Assembly (NCBI GenBank): GCA_913776255.1
Contig: CAJYLV010000057.1
Location: 1 to 64,000, forward strand
Origin: an uncultured Sphingomonas sp.
Lineage (GTDB): Bacteria; Pseudomonadota; Alphaproteobacteria; Sphingomonadales; Sphingomonadaceae
Direction: 5' to 3'
Length of the DNA stretch: 64,000 bases
The notes below the pieces were generated by a model, which was not told where the DNA came from, did no database searches, and saw only the letters and a program-made list of their open reading frames with translations. The translations under genes and the position numbers were made by a program. Shown here in pieces: positions 19,405 through 28,479 of this stretch. Each line of letters opens with the position of its first letter. The first letter of the stretch is position 1.

Positions 19405-21066
19405 GTGGATATCATGGATCAGGGCAGGGTATTGCTGTGTGTCGCGGCGATCGGCGTCGCGGCCCTTGCCGGACCGGCGATGGCACAGGTCGCCCGTTTC
19501 GAGCGCTTTCGTTATGACGGCACGACGCAGGAGCGCGTGACCGCCAAAGCCGGCGACTATCGCAACCCGATCCTCTCCGGTTACTATCCCGACCCGTCGG
19601 TGACGCGGGTCGGCAATGACTATTACCTCGTCAACTCGTCGTTCGCGCATTTCCCCGGCTTGCCGGTGTTCCGGTCGAAGGATCTGGTGAACTGGGTGCA
19701 GATCGGCAATGCGATCGACCGGCCCGACCAGCTCGACTTCACCGGGCGACGCCTGTCGCAGGCGGTGTTCGCGCCCGACATCTCCTTCCACGACGGCACC
19801 TTCTACATCGCCAATACCTGCGTCGAGTGCGGCGGCAATTTCGTCATCACCGCCAAGGATCCGGCGGGGCCGTGGTCGCAACCAATCTGGCTGCCGTTCG
19901 AGGGCATCGATCCCTCGATCTACTGGGAAGGCGACCGCGCCTATATCGTCAACAATCGCGCCCCCGCCGAGCCGCCGCGCTACGACGGGCACCGCGCGAT
20001 CTGGATGCAGGAATATGACTGGCGCGCCGGCAAGATGGTCGGCGAGAGCACCCAGCTCGTCAACGGCGGGGTCGATCTGTCGACGAAGCCGGTGTGGATC
20101 GAAGGGCCGCACCTGCTCCGCAAGCATGGCTGGTATTATCTCACCGCCGCCGAGGGCGGGACCGGCGACAACCACTCGCAGGTGGTGTTCCGGTCGCGCA
20201 GCCTGCGCGGACCGTTCGTGCCGTATGCGGGCAATCCGATCCTCACCCAGCGCGACCTGCCGCCGGATCGCGCTCACCCCGTCACCTCGGCCGGGCATGC
20301 GAAACTGGTGCAGACGCAGAACGGCGACTGGTGGGCGACCTTCCTCGCGACGCGTCCCTATGCCGACGGGCTCTACAATATCGGGCGCGAGACGTTCCTG
20401 CTGCCGGTGACGTGGCGGGACGGCTGGCCGCACATCCTCGAGCGCGGCGTGCCGATCCCGTTCACGGCGGCGCGCCCGCGGCTGCCGACCGGACCGAAGC
20501 CGGTGCTGCCGACCAGCGGCGACTTCGGCTATGGCGACAACTTCCGCGGCGACCGGCTGGCGATGCAGTGGATCGGCATCCGCACGCCCCGGCACGCCTT
20601 CTACCGCGTCGCGAACGGCGCGCTCGAATTGCAACCCGGTGCGCGCTTCGGCGATCTGAACGGCGTGCCGTCGTTCGTCGGGCGTCGACAGCAGCATCAT
20701 GTCGCGACCGTCTCGGTCACGATGCGGTATCAGCCAGGCAAGGACGGCGCGCGCGCCGGACTGGCGGCGGTGCAGAACGATCGCTCGCTGCTGCTGTTCG
20801 GGGTGACGCGCGTGCAAGGCAAGCCGATGATCGCGCTGTGGACGCGCGCCGGGGCGGACGGCGACACGCTCGTCGCCAGCGCGCCGATCGACGCCGGCAA
20901 GCCCGTCACGCTGACGCTGCGCGCCGATGGCGGGACGATGGGCTTCGACTATGCGGTCGGCGGCCAGCGCAAGACGCTCCGTGACGGGGTCGACGTGCGC
21001 TTCCTCAGCACCGCGCAGGCGAGCGGGTTCGTCGGTACGGTGATCGGTCCGTTCGACGAATCCTGA
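19405..21066 (+). CDS. Exported glycoside hydrolase family 43 protein
   Basis: About 553 residues with a five-bladed beta-propeller GH43 domain, probably a beta-xylosidase or alpha-L-arabinofuranosidase cutting plant xylan fragments. The general base is in NPILSGYYPDPSV, the pKa-modulating Asp in FAPDISFHDGTFYI, and the general acid in WIEGPHLL. A C-terminal beta-sandwich follows (about residue 370 on). The signal peptide ends AMA-Q. I chose the GTG at 19405 because GGGAGAGG precedes it at good spacing; a TTG at 19390 and an ATG at 19414 are alternatives. It is alone: no xylan transporter or other glycosidase is nearby. Confidence 0.88.
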   Translation: MDIMDQGRVLLCVAAIGVAALAGPAMAQVARFERFRYDGTTQERVTAKAGDYRNPILSGYYPDPSVTRVGNDYYLVNSSFAHFPGLPVFRSKDLVNWVQIGNAIDRPDQLDFTGRRLSQAVFAPDISFHDGTFYIANTCVECGGNFVITAKDPAGPWSQPIWLPFEGIDPSIYWEGDRAYIVNNRAPAEPPRYDGHRAIWMQEYDWRAGKMVGESTQLVNGGVDLSTKPVWIEGPHLLRKHGWYYLTAAEGGTGDNHSQVVFRSRSLRGPFVPYAGNPILTQRDLPPDRAHPVTSAGHAKLVQTQNGDWWATFLATRPYADGLYNIGRETFLLPVTWRDGWPHILERGVPIPFTAARPRLPTGPKPVLPTSGDFGYGDNFRGDRLAMQWIGIRTPRHAFYRVANGALELQPGARFGDLNGVPSFVGRRQQHHVATVSVTMRYQPGKDGARAGLAAVQNDRSLLLFGVTRVQGKPMIALWTRAGADGDTLVASAPIDAGKPVTLTLRADGGTMGFDYAVGGQRKTLRDGVDVRFLSTAQASGFVGTVIGPFDES

Positions 21067-21152
21067 GCAGCCCAGCTTGGGGGGACCGGGCCTGCTTCTT
21101 TCAACACCCAGAAAAATGATGGGATATGCTGCACTCCGAACGAGGAGCGCGC

Positions 21153-22085
21153 ATGACCGATCAACGCAGTTCAGTCCCGGTAGCCGACGCGGTCGCCGAT
21201 TTGCGGGCGGCGCGCGGGGCGTGGCGGGCGCGGCACGACGACGGGCGCGACACGACCAGCTTCCCGTCGCGCGGCGCGCTGGAGCGGGTGATCGAGCTGC
21301 TGGCCGCGGCGCTCTATCCGCGCCGGCTCGGCCAGTTCCGCGGCGCGCCAGCCGAGGAGGACGGGTTCGTGGCGGCCAAGCTGCTCGCCGCCGCGACCGA
21401 GCTGGAGCGCGAGGTCGCCGCGGAACTGGGATACTGGCAGGCGGAGGCGAGCAGCGGCACCTTCGACCGCGACCAGCCGGCGACGATCGTGCGGCTGTTC
21501 CTCGCCGGGCTCGGGGAGATCCGGCGGCTGATCGACAGCGATGTCGAGGCGGCGTTCCTCGGCGATCCCGCCGCGCGCAGCGCCGACGAGATCCTCGTCT
21601 GCTACCCCGGCGCGATCGCCAGCCTCCACCACCGGCTCGCGCATCCGCTCTACGAACTGGGCGCACCGATCGTCGCGCGGCTGATCTCCGAACTCGCCAA
21701 CGAGCGCACCGGGATCGACATCCATCCCGGCGCGACGATCGGCGCGTCGTTCTTCATCGATCACGGCACCGGCGTCGTGATCGGCGAGACCGCGATCATC
21801 GGCGCACGCGTCCGGCTGTACCAGCACGTGACGTTAGGGGCACGAACCCCGCGCGGTGATGATCCCGACCGGCCCCGGACGCGTTACGCCCGGCATCCGA
21901 TCGTGGAGGATGATGTCGTGATCTATGCCGGAACGACGATCCTGGGGCGCGTGACGATCGGCGCGGGTGCGATGATCGGCGGCAACGTCTGGCTGCTCGA
22001 GGATGTGCCGCCCAGGCAGCTGGTCGTGCAGCCCGAGGCGCAGGTGCACGATGACGCTACCGACTGGCGCCCGCGCGATGGCTGA
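21153..22085 (+). CDS. Serine O-acetyltransferase (EpsC/CysE type)
   Basis: A 310-residue acyltransferase making O-acetylserine from serine and acetyl-CoA, the first step of cysteine synthesis. The N-terminal helical SAT domain is followed by the left-handed beta-helix hexapeptide repeats (IDIHPGATIG, FIDHGTGVVIGETAIIG, VTIGAGAMIGGNVWL) with catalytic His in IHPGA and IDHG. The start at 21153 has GAGGAG upstream; the ATG at 21126 is an alternative. Its 3' end overlaps the next gene by 8 bases, implying co-translation. The N-terminal region is longer than in E. coli CysE, as in EpsC-type proteins. Confidence 0.9.
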   Translation: MTDQRSSVPVADAVADLRAARGAWRARHDDGRDTTSFPSRGALERVIELLAAALYPRRLGQFRGAPAEEDGFVAAKLLAAATELEREVAAELGYWQAEASSGTFDRDQPATIVRLFLAGLGEIRRLIDSDVEAAFLGDPAARSADEILVCYPGAIASLHHRLAHPLYELGAPIVARLISELANERTGIDIHPGATIGASFFIDHGTGVVIGETAIIGARVRLYQHVTLGARTPRGDDPDRPRTRYARHPIVEDDVVIYAGTTILGRVTIGAGAMIGGNVWLLEDVPPRQLVVQPEAQVHDDATDWRPRDG

Positions 22086-22818
22086 GGCGCGCAAGCCCGT
22101 CATCGGCGTGCTGTGCTGCAACGAAACGGTGCAGCGCCCGGTGCAGGTGGTGGCGAGCCGGTTCGTCGCGCCGCTCGCGCGCGTGTCGGACGCGTGCGTC
22201 GTGCTGGTCCCGGCGATCGCCGACCTCTGCGATGTCGCCTCGCTGACCCATTATCTCGACGGCATTCTGCTGACCGGATCGCGCTCGAACGTCGCCCCGA
22301 CCCGCTACGGCGCGGCGACCGACGACGCCGGCGGGGTCCTGGATCGCGAACGCGACGACGTCGCCCTGACCATGGCGGATGCGATGATCGCGGCGGGCAA
22401 GCCGGTGTTCGGCATCTGCCGCGGCATGCAGGAGATCAACGTGCTGTTCGGCGGCACGCTCTCGACCGAGCGCTGTTGCGGCCGGCATCTGCGCGGCGGC
22501 TGGGATCAGTCGGACTATACCGCGCTTTTCGATCATCGCCACGAGGTGGACCTCGCCGTCGATGGCGCGCTCGCCGCGATGACCGGCGAGCAGCGGCTGT
22601 CGGTCCATTCGGTGCACGAACAGGCGATCGAGCGGCTCGGCGACGGACTGACCGTCGAGGCGTGGTCGAGCGACGACGGTGTGATCGAGGCGATCGCGGC
22701 CCGCCCGAACGGCGCCGACGTGCTGGCAGTGCAATGGCATCCGGAGTGGGACGTCGAGCGCAGCGCGAGCAGCCACGCCTTCTTCGCGCAGATCGGCCGC
22801 GCGCTGCGCGGCGGCTGA
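22078..22818 (+). CDS. Class I glutamine-amidotransferase-like gamma-glutamyl hydrolase (PuuD-like)
   Basis: A 246-residue peptidase C26 family protein that hydrolyses gamma-glutamyl amide bonds, as PuuD does for gamma-Glu-GABA. The nucleophile elbow is PVFGICRGMQEIN (Cys), and the His-Glu pair is in VQWHPEWD; DGILLTGSRSNVAP is the N-terminal glycine motif. The ATG at 22078 lies inside the end of the serine acetyltransferase gene (8-base overlap). No other putrescine genes are near; pairing with a cysteine-synthesis gene makes a role in gamma-glutamyl-cysteine or glutathione turnover possible, though this is inference. Confidence 0.88.
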   Translation: MAEARKPVIGVLCCNETVQRPVQVVASRFVAPLARVSDACVVLVPAIADLCDVASLTHYLDGILLTGSRSNVAPTRYGAATDDAGGVLDRERDDVALTMADAMIAAGKPVFGICRGMQEINVLFGGTLSTERCCGRHLRGGWDQSDYTALFDHRHEVDLAVDGALAAMTGEQRLSVHSVHEQAIERLGDGLTVEAWSSDDGVIEAIAARPNGADVLAVQWHPEWDVERSASSHAFFAQIGRALRGG

Positions 22819-22872
22819 CGCAACAAAGCTGCGCGCTCGAGAATTGAACACGCCAAGCCACGGAGAAAGACG

Positions 22873-23241
22873 ATGAAGCCGCTCGCCCTGCTCGTTCCGC
22901 TCGCCGCGCTGGCGCTCGCCGCCTGCTCGGAGCGCGCCGAGGATCATGCCGAGCGCACCGGCAACGCGATCGCGTCCGATATCGAACGCGCCTCCGACAA
23001 TGTCGTGCAGAGCGTCGATACGCTGACCGACCGGCTTTCCGATCACGTCACCAATCGCGTCGACGGCCTCGCCGCCGAACAGATCGACCGCGCGGCGGAT
23101 CGCATTTCCGAAGCCTCTGACCGGCTCGAGGATGAAGTGCGCCGTCATGGCGACCGCGCGCGCGACTCGGCGGGCGCGGCGCTCGAGAACGCCGGTGCTG
23201 ATCTGCGCGACCGCGATGCGGACGATCGCGCGCGACGCTGA
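22873..23241 (+). CDS. Amphipathic helical lipoprotein, 122 aa, unknown function
   Basis: A lipobox-type signal peptide (ALALAAC, lipidated Cys at about residue 18) is followed by about 100 residues with no Pro and a repeating pattern of hydrophobic positions between Asp, Glu and Arg (SDNVVQSVDTLTDRLSDHV, then ADRISEASDRLEDEVRRHG). It should form one long amphipathic helix or coiled coil, anchored in a membrane by its lipid. I do not recognise a named family. It lies alone between the amidotransferase and the MATE transporter. Confidence 0.8.
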   Translation: MKPLALLVPLAALALAACSERAEDHAERTGNAIASDIERASDNVVQSVDTLTDRLSDHVTNRVDGLAAEQIDRAADRISEASDRLEDEVRRHGDRARDSAGAALENAGADLRDRDADDRARR

Positions 23242-23300
23242 TCGCGCCCCTGTCGTCGTCGACGCACGCGCGCTACAGCGGCACGACGAGAGGGAAAACG

Positions 23301-24740
23301 ATGGCGCGCGGACCGCAGCAGGATTTGACGACCGGTCCGATCGGGCGGACGCTGCTGGTGTTCGCACTGCCGACGCTGGGCTCCAGTATCCTGCAATCGC
23401 TCAACGGCTCGATCAACGCGATCTGGATCGGGCAATTCCTCGGCGAGCGCGCGCTGGCGGCGACCACCAACGCCAATATCATCATGTTCCTGTTGATCGC
23501 GGCGGTGTTCGGCTTCGGCATGGCCGCGACGATCCTGATCGGCCAGAACATGGGCCGCCGCGACCTGGATGCGGTGCGACGCGTGCTCGGTACGTCGGTC
23601 GGGCTGTTCACGCTCCTGTCGATCGTCACCGTCGTCGTCGGGCTGCTCGCCGCGCCCGCGATCCTGCGCATGCTGGCGACCCCGGCGGAGGTCTATCCGC
23701 TCGCGCTCGCCTACCTCCGCGTCATCTTCGTTGCGATGGTGCCGGGCTTCGTCGCCGTGCTGCTGACGATGGCGCTGCGCGGGACGGGGGACTCGATCAC
23801 CCCGCTCAAGTTCATGGCGCTGGGGTCGGCGATCGACGTCGGGCTCAATCCGGTGCTGATCCGTGGGCTGGGACCGATCCCGGCACTGGGGATCGAGGGA
23901 TCGGCGACGGCGACGCTGATCGCCAATACGGTCTCGCTGCTCGCGCTGCTCGTCTACATCTACCGCCGCGACCTGCCGATCCGGCTGCGCGGCGCGGAGT
24001 GGCGCTACGTCCTGCCCGACGCGGCGCTGCTGCGGACGATCGTCGCCAAGGGCGTGCCGATGGGGTTGCAGATGCTGGTCGTCTCGACCTCGGCGCTGGC
24101 GATGATCGGGCTCGTCAACCGCCACGGCACCGCGACCACCGCGGCTTACGGCGCGGCCAACCAGCTGTGGACCTATATCCAGATGCCGGCGATGGCGGTC
24201 GGCGCGGCGGTCAGCGCGATGGCGGCGCAGAATATCGGCGCGGGCGCCTGGTCGCGGGTCGACCGGATCACGCGTGACGGGATCGTCACCAATCTGGCGC
24301 TGACCGGCGGGCTGGTCGTGCTGCTCACGCTGCTCGACCGGCATGTGCTGTGGCTGTTCCTCGGGCAGGACAGCGGCGCGGTCGACATTGCGGTGCGGAT
24401 CAATCTGATCGCGGCGTGGAGCTTCGTGCTGTTCGGCGTGTCGATGGTGCTGTCGGCGACGGTGCGCGCGAACGGCGCGGTGGTCGGGCCGCTGGTGATC
24501 CTGGCGCTGGCGATGTTCCCGCTGCGGCTCGGCATGGCGGCCGGGCTGGAGCCGACATGGGGTGCGGATGCGATCTGGTGGAGCTTCCCGGCCGGCTCGA
24601 TCGGCTCGATGCTGATGATGATCGCTTTCTATCGCCACGGCGGCTGGCGGCGCAGCAAGCTTCCCGCCGTACCGCACGAGGGCGAGGAACAGGCGATGGC
24701 CGAATGCGAGCCCGCCGCGAAGACGATGCCGGTGGGCTGA
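23301..24740 (+). CDS. MATE family efflux transporter
   Basis: A 479-residue, roughly 12-helix Na+ or H+ antiporter of the MATE family, exporting cationic drugs or metabolites. Two MatE halves are visible, with family features such as GRTLLVFALPTLGSSILQSL near the start, IWIGQFLGERALAATTNANI, and the second-half counterpart YGAANQLWTYIQMPAMAVG. It ends with a short charged tail. The gene converges on rpoN with stop codons directly abutting (24740/24741). Confidence 0.92.
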   Translation: MARGPQQDLTTGPIGRTLLVFALPTLGSSILQSLNGSINAIWIGQFLGERALAATTNANIIMFLLIAAVFGFGMAATILIGQNMGRRDLDAVRRVLGTSVGLFTLLSIVTVVVGLLAAPAILRMLATPAEVYPLALAYLRVIFVAMVPGFVAVLLTMALRGTGDSITPLKFMALGSAIDVGLNPVLIRGLGPIPALGIEGSATATLIANTVSLLALLVYIYRRDLPIRLRGAEWRYVLPDAALLRTIVAKGVPMGLQMLVVSTSALAMIGLVNRHGTATTAAYGAANQLWTYIQMPAMAVGAAVSAMAAQNIGAGAWSRVDRITRDGIVTNLALTGGLVVLLTLLDRHVLWLFLGQDSGAVDIAVRINLIAAWSFVLFGVSMVLSATVRANGAVVGPLVILALAMFPLRLGMAAGLEPTWGADAIWWSFPAGSIGSMLMMIAFYRHGGWRRSKLPAVPHEGEEQAMAECEPAAKTMPVG

Positions 24741-26210
24741 TTAGGCGCGTTGCAGCGCGCGCGCGCGGCGGCGCTGCACCGAGCTGCCGATCCCCATCGC
24801 CTCGCGATATTTGGCGACGGTGCGGCGCGCGATGTCGAACCCCTTGGCGTTGAGCTGCTCGACCAGCGTGTCGTCGGACAGGATCGTGTCGCCTTCGCCG
24901 GCGATCAGCGCGCGAATCGCGCTCTTCACCGCCTCCGCCGACACCGCGTCGCCGCCATCCGCAGCGGCGATCGCCGAGGTGAAAAAATATTTCAGCTCGA
25001 ACACGCCGCGCGCGCAGCTCAGATATTTGTTGCTGGTGACGCGACTGACGGTCGATTCGTGCAGATCGATCGCCTCGGCAATCTGGCGCAGCGTCAGCGG
25101 GCGGAGATGCGCGACCCCACGCAGAAAGAACGCCTCCTGCTGCTTCACGATCTCGGTCGCGACGCGCACGATCGTCCGCTGCCGCTGGTCGAGCGCCTTG
25201 ACCAGCCAATTGGCGCTGGCCAGCTTGTCGGCGAGCCACGCCTTGCCGGCCTTGTCCTGCTTGCCACTCGCCAGCTCGCTGTAATAGCCCTTATTGACCA
25301 GCACGCGCGGCAGCGTCGCGGCATTCAGCTCGATCGCCCAGCCGGCCTTGGTGCGCGTGACGGACAGATCGGGGATCACCGGCGCGGGCGGCTCGCCGCC
25401 GAAGCGGCAGCCAGGCTTGGGATCGTAGCCGCGCAGCTCGCGGATCATGTCCGCCATGTCCTCGTCGTCGACCTGACACAGCCGCTTGAGCCGCGTCAGA
25501 TCGCCGCGTGCGAGCAGGTCGAGATGATCGAGCAACCGCGCCATGCACGGATCGTAGCGGTCGGCCTCGCGCGCCTGGATCGCGAGACATTCGGCAAGGT
25601 CGCGCGCGCCCACCCCGGTCGGCTCGAAACGCTGGATGATCGTCAGCACCGCCGTGACACGCGCGACCGCGACGCCCAGCCGCTGTGCGATCTCCGCGAC
25701 ATCGGCGCGCAGATAGCCCGCCTCGTCGATCTGGTCGATCAACGCGCGCGCGATGAACAGCTCCGCCTCGTCGAACGCCGCGCCGGCCTGTGCGAGCAAG
25801 ATGTCGGCGAGGCTCTCGCTGGTGTCGGCGAACGCGTCGAGGTCGGGCGCCTCGCCCGAACCGCTGGCGGGTGCCGCGCTCGACGACAGGCCGGCGTGAT
25901 CGGATGGCGAGTCGTCGAATCGCTCGGCGGCGATGTCGACGTCGAGCGTCTCCCCGGTCGCCTCACCTGCGACGACGAGTTCGTCGGCGCCGGCCGGCTC
26001 GTCGCGGGCCGGGGCGTCCACCGGCACCGCCTCCGGCGCATCGTCGCCGCCGGGCGTCGCCTCCAGCAATGGGTTGCGTTCGAGTTCCTCGGCGATCACG
26101 CCCTCGATCTCGAGATTGCTCAGCGCCAGCAGCTTGATCGCCTGCTGCAGCTGCGGCGTCATGACCAGCGATTGAGACTGGCGCATGTCGAGGCGCGGCG
26201 CGAGGCTCAT
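24741..26210 (-). CDS. rpoN: RNA polymerase sigma-54 factor RpoN
   Basis: A 489-residue sigma-54 factor. Region I is QSQSLVMTPQLQQAIKLLALS (activator-responsive), region II is acidic and Asp/Glu-rich (about 55-120), then the core-binding region, the helix-turn-helix (LTLRQIAEAIDLHESTVSRV) and the RpoN box ARRTVAKYRE near the end, which reads the -24 promoter element. It lies downstream of rnd-lptC-lptA-lptB, the usual alphaproteobacterial order, separated by a 179-base gap holding an inverted repeat. The usual following genes hpf and ptsN are absent here. A matching -24/-12 promoter is at 45259. Confidence 0.97.
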   Translation of the reverse strand: MSLAPRLDMRQSQSLVMTPQLQQAIKLLALSNLEIEGVIAEELERNPLLEATPGGDDAPEAVPVDAPARDEPAGADELVVAGEATGETLDVDIAAERFDDSPSDHAGLSSSAAPASGSGEAPDLDAFADTSESLADILLAQAGAAFDEAELFIARALIDQIDEAGYLRADVAEIAQRLGVAVARVTAVLTIIQRFEPTGVGARDLAECLAIQAREADRYDPCMARLLDHLDLLARGDLTRLKRLCQVDDEDMADMIRELRGYDPKPGCRFGGEPPAPVIPDLSVTRTKAGWAIELNAATLPRVLVNKGYYSELASGKQDKAGKAWLADKLASANWLVKALDQRQRTIVRVATEIVKQQEAFFLRGVAHLRPLTLRQIAEAIDLHESTVSRVTSNKYLSCARGVFELKYFFTSAIAAADGGDAVSAEAVKSAIRALIAGEGDTILSDDTLVEQLNAKGFDIARRTVAKYREAMGIGSSVQRRRARALQRA

Positions 26211-26223
26211 GCGTTTACGCCAT

Positions 26224-26354
26224 GTCGCCCCTGCGAAGGCAGGGGCCTATGGCTGTGGAATGGAGAGGCGACCTTGACACAGGAATGACGGCACATGTGT
26301 CAGTCCGCCCGCCAGCAATCGGCAGACATGGGCCCCTGCCTGCGCAGGGGCGAC
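26224..26354. repeat. REP-like inverted repeat between lptB and rpoN
   Basis: The left arm (26224-26249, GTCGCCCCTGCGAAGGCAGG onward) pairs with the right arm (26330-26354) across about 80 bases. It fills most of the gap between lptB and rpoN and may uncouple rpoN transcription from the lpt genes. It belongs to a set of similar palindromes seen between other genes in the window. Confidence 0.8.
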
Positions 26355-26389
26355 GGGAGCGAGGAGGCGCGCATCCCGACCGACATCGC

Positions 26390-27184
26390 CTACAGCGCGA
26401 AATCCTCGCCCAGATAGAGCCGGCGGACGTTCTCGTCGCGCACCAGTTCTTCCGGGCTGCCGGTGAACAGCACCTTGCCGTCGTAGATGATGTAGGCGCG
26501 ATCGACGATGTCGAGCGTCTCGCGCACATTGTGGTCGGTGATCAGCACGCCGATCCCGCGGTCCTTGAGCTGGCAGACCAGATCGCGGATGTCGGCGATC
26601 GAGATCGGGTCGATGCCCGCGAACGGCTCGTCGAGCAGCATGATCGACGGATCGGCGGCCAGTGCGCGCGCGATCTCCGCACGCCGCCGTTCGCCGCCCG
26701 ACAGCGCCATCGCTGGCGCATCGCGCAGCCGCGTCAGCCCGAACTCACCGAGCAGCTTCTCGAGCTTCTCGGTCCGCGCCGCCGCATCGGGCTCGGCGAG
26801 TTCGAGCACTGTCAGGATATTCTTCTCGATCGTCAGCCCGCGGAAGATCGACGTCTCCTGCGGCAGATAGCCGAGCCCGAGGATCGCGCGGCGATACATC
26901 GGCAACCCGGTGATATCGTCACCGTCGAGCATGATCCGGCCCGAATCGGGCTTCACCAGCCCCATCACCGAATAGAAGCACGTCGTCTTGCCCGCGCCGT
27001 TGGGACCGAGCAGCCCGATCACCTCGCCGCGCCCGACCGTCACCGACACGTCGGTCAGCACCACGCGCTTGTCGTAGCTCTTGGCGATCGACACGACCTG
27101 CAACCCGCGACCCAGCTCGGCCTCGTGGATCGGCTCCACCCGGTCGAGACCTTCGCGATCCAGCGCTGTCGTGATGCCGTCCAT
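26390..27184 (-). CDS. lptB: LPS export ABC transporter ATP-binding protein LptB
   Basis: A 264-residue ABC ATPase that drives LptFG to lift lipopolysaccharide out of the inner membrane. Walker A is GPNGAGKT (about 60-67), signature MALSGGERRR, Walker B IMLLDEPFAGIDP, and the switch His in VLITDHNVRETLD. About 27 residues precede the usual LptB start, and no strong ribosome site marks them, so the true start may lie further in. It is third in the lptC-lptA-lptB order. Confidence 0.96.
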   Translation of the reverse strand: MDGITTALDREGLDRVEPIHEAELGRGLQVVSIAKSYDKRVVLTDVSVTVGRGEVIGLLGPNGAGKTTCFYSVMGLVKPDSGRIMLDGDDITGLPMYRRAILGLGYLPQETSIFRGLTIEKNILTVLELAEPDAAARTEKLEKLLGEFGLTRLRDAPAMALSGGERRRAEIARALAADPSIMLLDEPFAGIDPISIADIRDLVCQLKDRGIGVLITDHNVRETLDIVDRAYIIYDGKVLFTGSPEELVRDENVRRLYLGEDFAL

Positions 27185-27297
27185 CGTCCGTCGCTCTCTC
27201 AGAACAGGGTTAACGCTTCGTCAGTGCCGCCCCGACTGGCAGGATTCATGCAGGAAGCGGGCGCGGGCGTGAACCCCCGACGTGCCCTCCCGCGGAA

Positions 27298-27834
27298 TCA
27301 GTTGCGCTTGGGCACCGAGAAGGTGCCGGTGACGCGACCGTTCGGCGCCTGCGTCACGGCGCCGTTGCCGCCGCTCGCGCCGCCCGCCACCGACGAACCG
27401 TCGATCACCGCGCGACCGGTGTCGAGGTTGATCGTCAGCCGTCCGCCGTTGACGGTGTTGCCGCCCTGCGTCAGCTTCACCGATCCCAGCATCGTGATGA
27501 CCCGGCGATTGAGATCATAGACCCCGAATTGGCTGCGCGCGGTCTGATCGGGGCGGACCACCGTCACGCCGCCGCTGGCATCCAGCCGCGATACCTGCGG
27601 ATTCCCGTCGATCACCTGCCCGGTATAGGCGACCGTCATCCGCTGCGCGCTCAGCGTCATTTCCGCCTGCCGCACCTTGACGTTGCCCGACAGCACCGCG
27701 CGGTTGGCGCGATCCTGCAACTCGATGTGATCGGCGCCGAAATCGATCGGCGCGGCGGTGTCGTGCCGGGTCTGCGCCGCGGCGGGCACGGCGAGCGACA
27801 TCAGCAGGGAAGGGGTGGCGGCAAGGCGCAACAT
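27298..27834 (-). CDS. lptA: LPS transport periplasmic bridge protein LptA
   Basis: A 178-residue periplasmic protein whose beta-jellyroll units stack to carry LPS from LptC to LptD. The signal peptide (MLRLAATPSLLMSLAVPAAA) is followed by the OstA-like domain (DFGADHIELQDRANRAVLSG, QRMTVAYTG, RVITMLGSVKLTQGGNTVNG). The C-terminal tail is Gly/Ala/Ser-rich and likely disordered. It starts 12 bases after the lptC stop; a 113-base gap separates it from lptB. Confidence 0.93.
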   Translation of the reverse strand: MLRLAATPSLLMSLAVPAAAQTRHDTAAPIDFGADHIELQDRANRAVLSGNVKVRQAEMTLSAQRMTVAYTGQVIDGNPQVSRLDASGGVTVVRPDQTARSQFGVYDLNRRVITMLGSVKLTQGGNTVNGGRLTINLDTGRAVIDGSSVAGGASGGNGAVTQAPNGRVTGTFSVPKRN

Positions 27835-27846
27835 GCGGAGGCTTCT

Positions 27847-28479
27847 CTATTTTCTCGGGGTGAACCGCAAGCGGGCATTGCCGTCGAGCGTGACGGTGCG
27901 CGCCTCCAGGTCGGCGTGCATCGTGTCGCCGCGGAACGTGCCCTGGCGCACGGTGCCGGTCGCCGCGCCGGTGGAGCGCAGCCGGCGCGACTTCAGGTCG
28001 ACCACCGCATTGTCGGTGTCGAGCGTGTAATTGTTCGGTCCGCGCACCTTGATCGGCCCGTCGACGTTCACTTGCTCGCTGTCCATGTCATAGCGCCCGG
28101 TCGGCGCGGTCAGCGTCGCCGGGCCGTCGGACAGCCGAATCGCCGCCGCCATCCCGGCGATCCGCACGATCGGCTCGGCGGAGCTTTTCTGCACCGCCGA
28201 ACCCGCATCTAGTTCGAACGGCTGCCCCTTGGCATCGGTGCCGCGATAGCGGGCCTCGCGCAGCTTCATGCGTTCCTTGGCGACCTCGACGCGGTTCTTG
28301 TCGAGCACGAACGACGCATCGCCGCCCATCGTCAGCGGCGCCATCACGAGAAACGCGAACAGCACGCCGATCGACACCGGCAGCCCGCGGTTGGCGAGCG
28401 CGATGACGCGATCGTGCCGCCCGCCGGGCTGCGCCCAGCGTTGCCGTTCCGATCGGACGCGAAGCGCGACGTCAGACAT
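27847..28479 (-). CDS. lptC: LPS export protein LptC
   Basis: A 210-residue bitopic protein receiving LPS from LptBFG and passing it to LptA. One transmembrane helix (about residues 34-52, VSIGVLFAFLVMAPL) is followed by the periplasmic beta-jellyroll (YRGTDAKGQPFELDAGSAV, GRYDMDSEQVNVDGPIKVRG). Its start overlaps the rnd stop by 8 bases, suggesting translational coupling; lptA follows after 12 bases. Confidence 0.92.
   Translation of the reverse strand: MSDVALRVRSERQRWAQPGGRHDRVIALANRGLPVSIGVLFAFLVMAPLTMGGDASFVLDKNRVEVAKERMKLREARYRGTDAKGQPFELDAGSAVQKSSAEPIVRIAGMAAAIRLSDGPATLTAPTGRYDMDSEQVNVDGPIKVRGPNNYTLDTDNAVVDLKSRRLRSTGAATGTVRQGTFRGDTMHADLEARTVTLDGNARLRFTPRK

Noticed and set aside
19405..21066. 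A xylan-use cluster around the GH43 gene
   Set aside because: Neighbours are kdpE and a serine acetyltransferase; no transporter, regulator or second glycosidase supports a polysaccharide-use locus.
27237..27252. Sigma-54-like TGGCA-N7-TGCA with correct spacing between lptB and lptA
   Set aside because: It points antisense into lptA with no gene in that direction, deviates from consensus at two defined positions, and a match of this quality is expected by chance in 64 kb.
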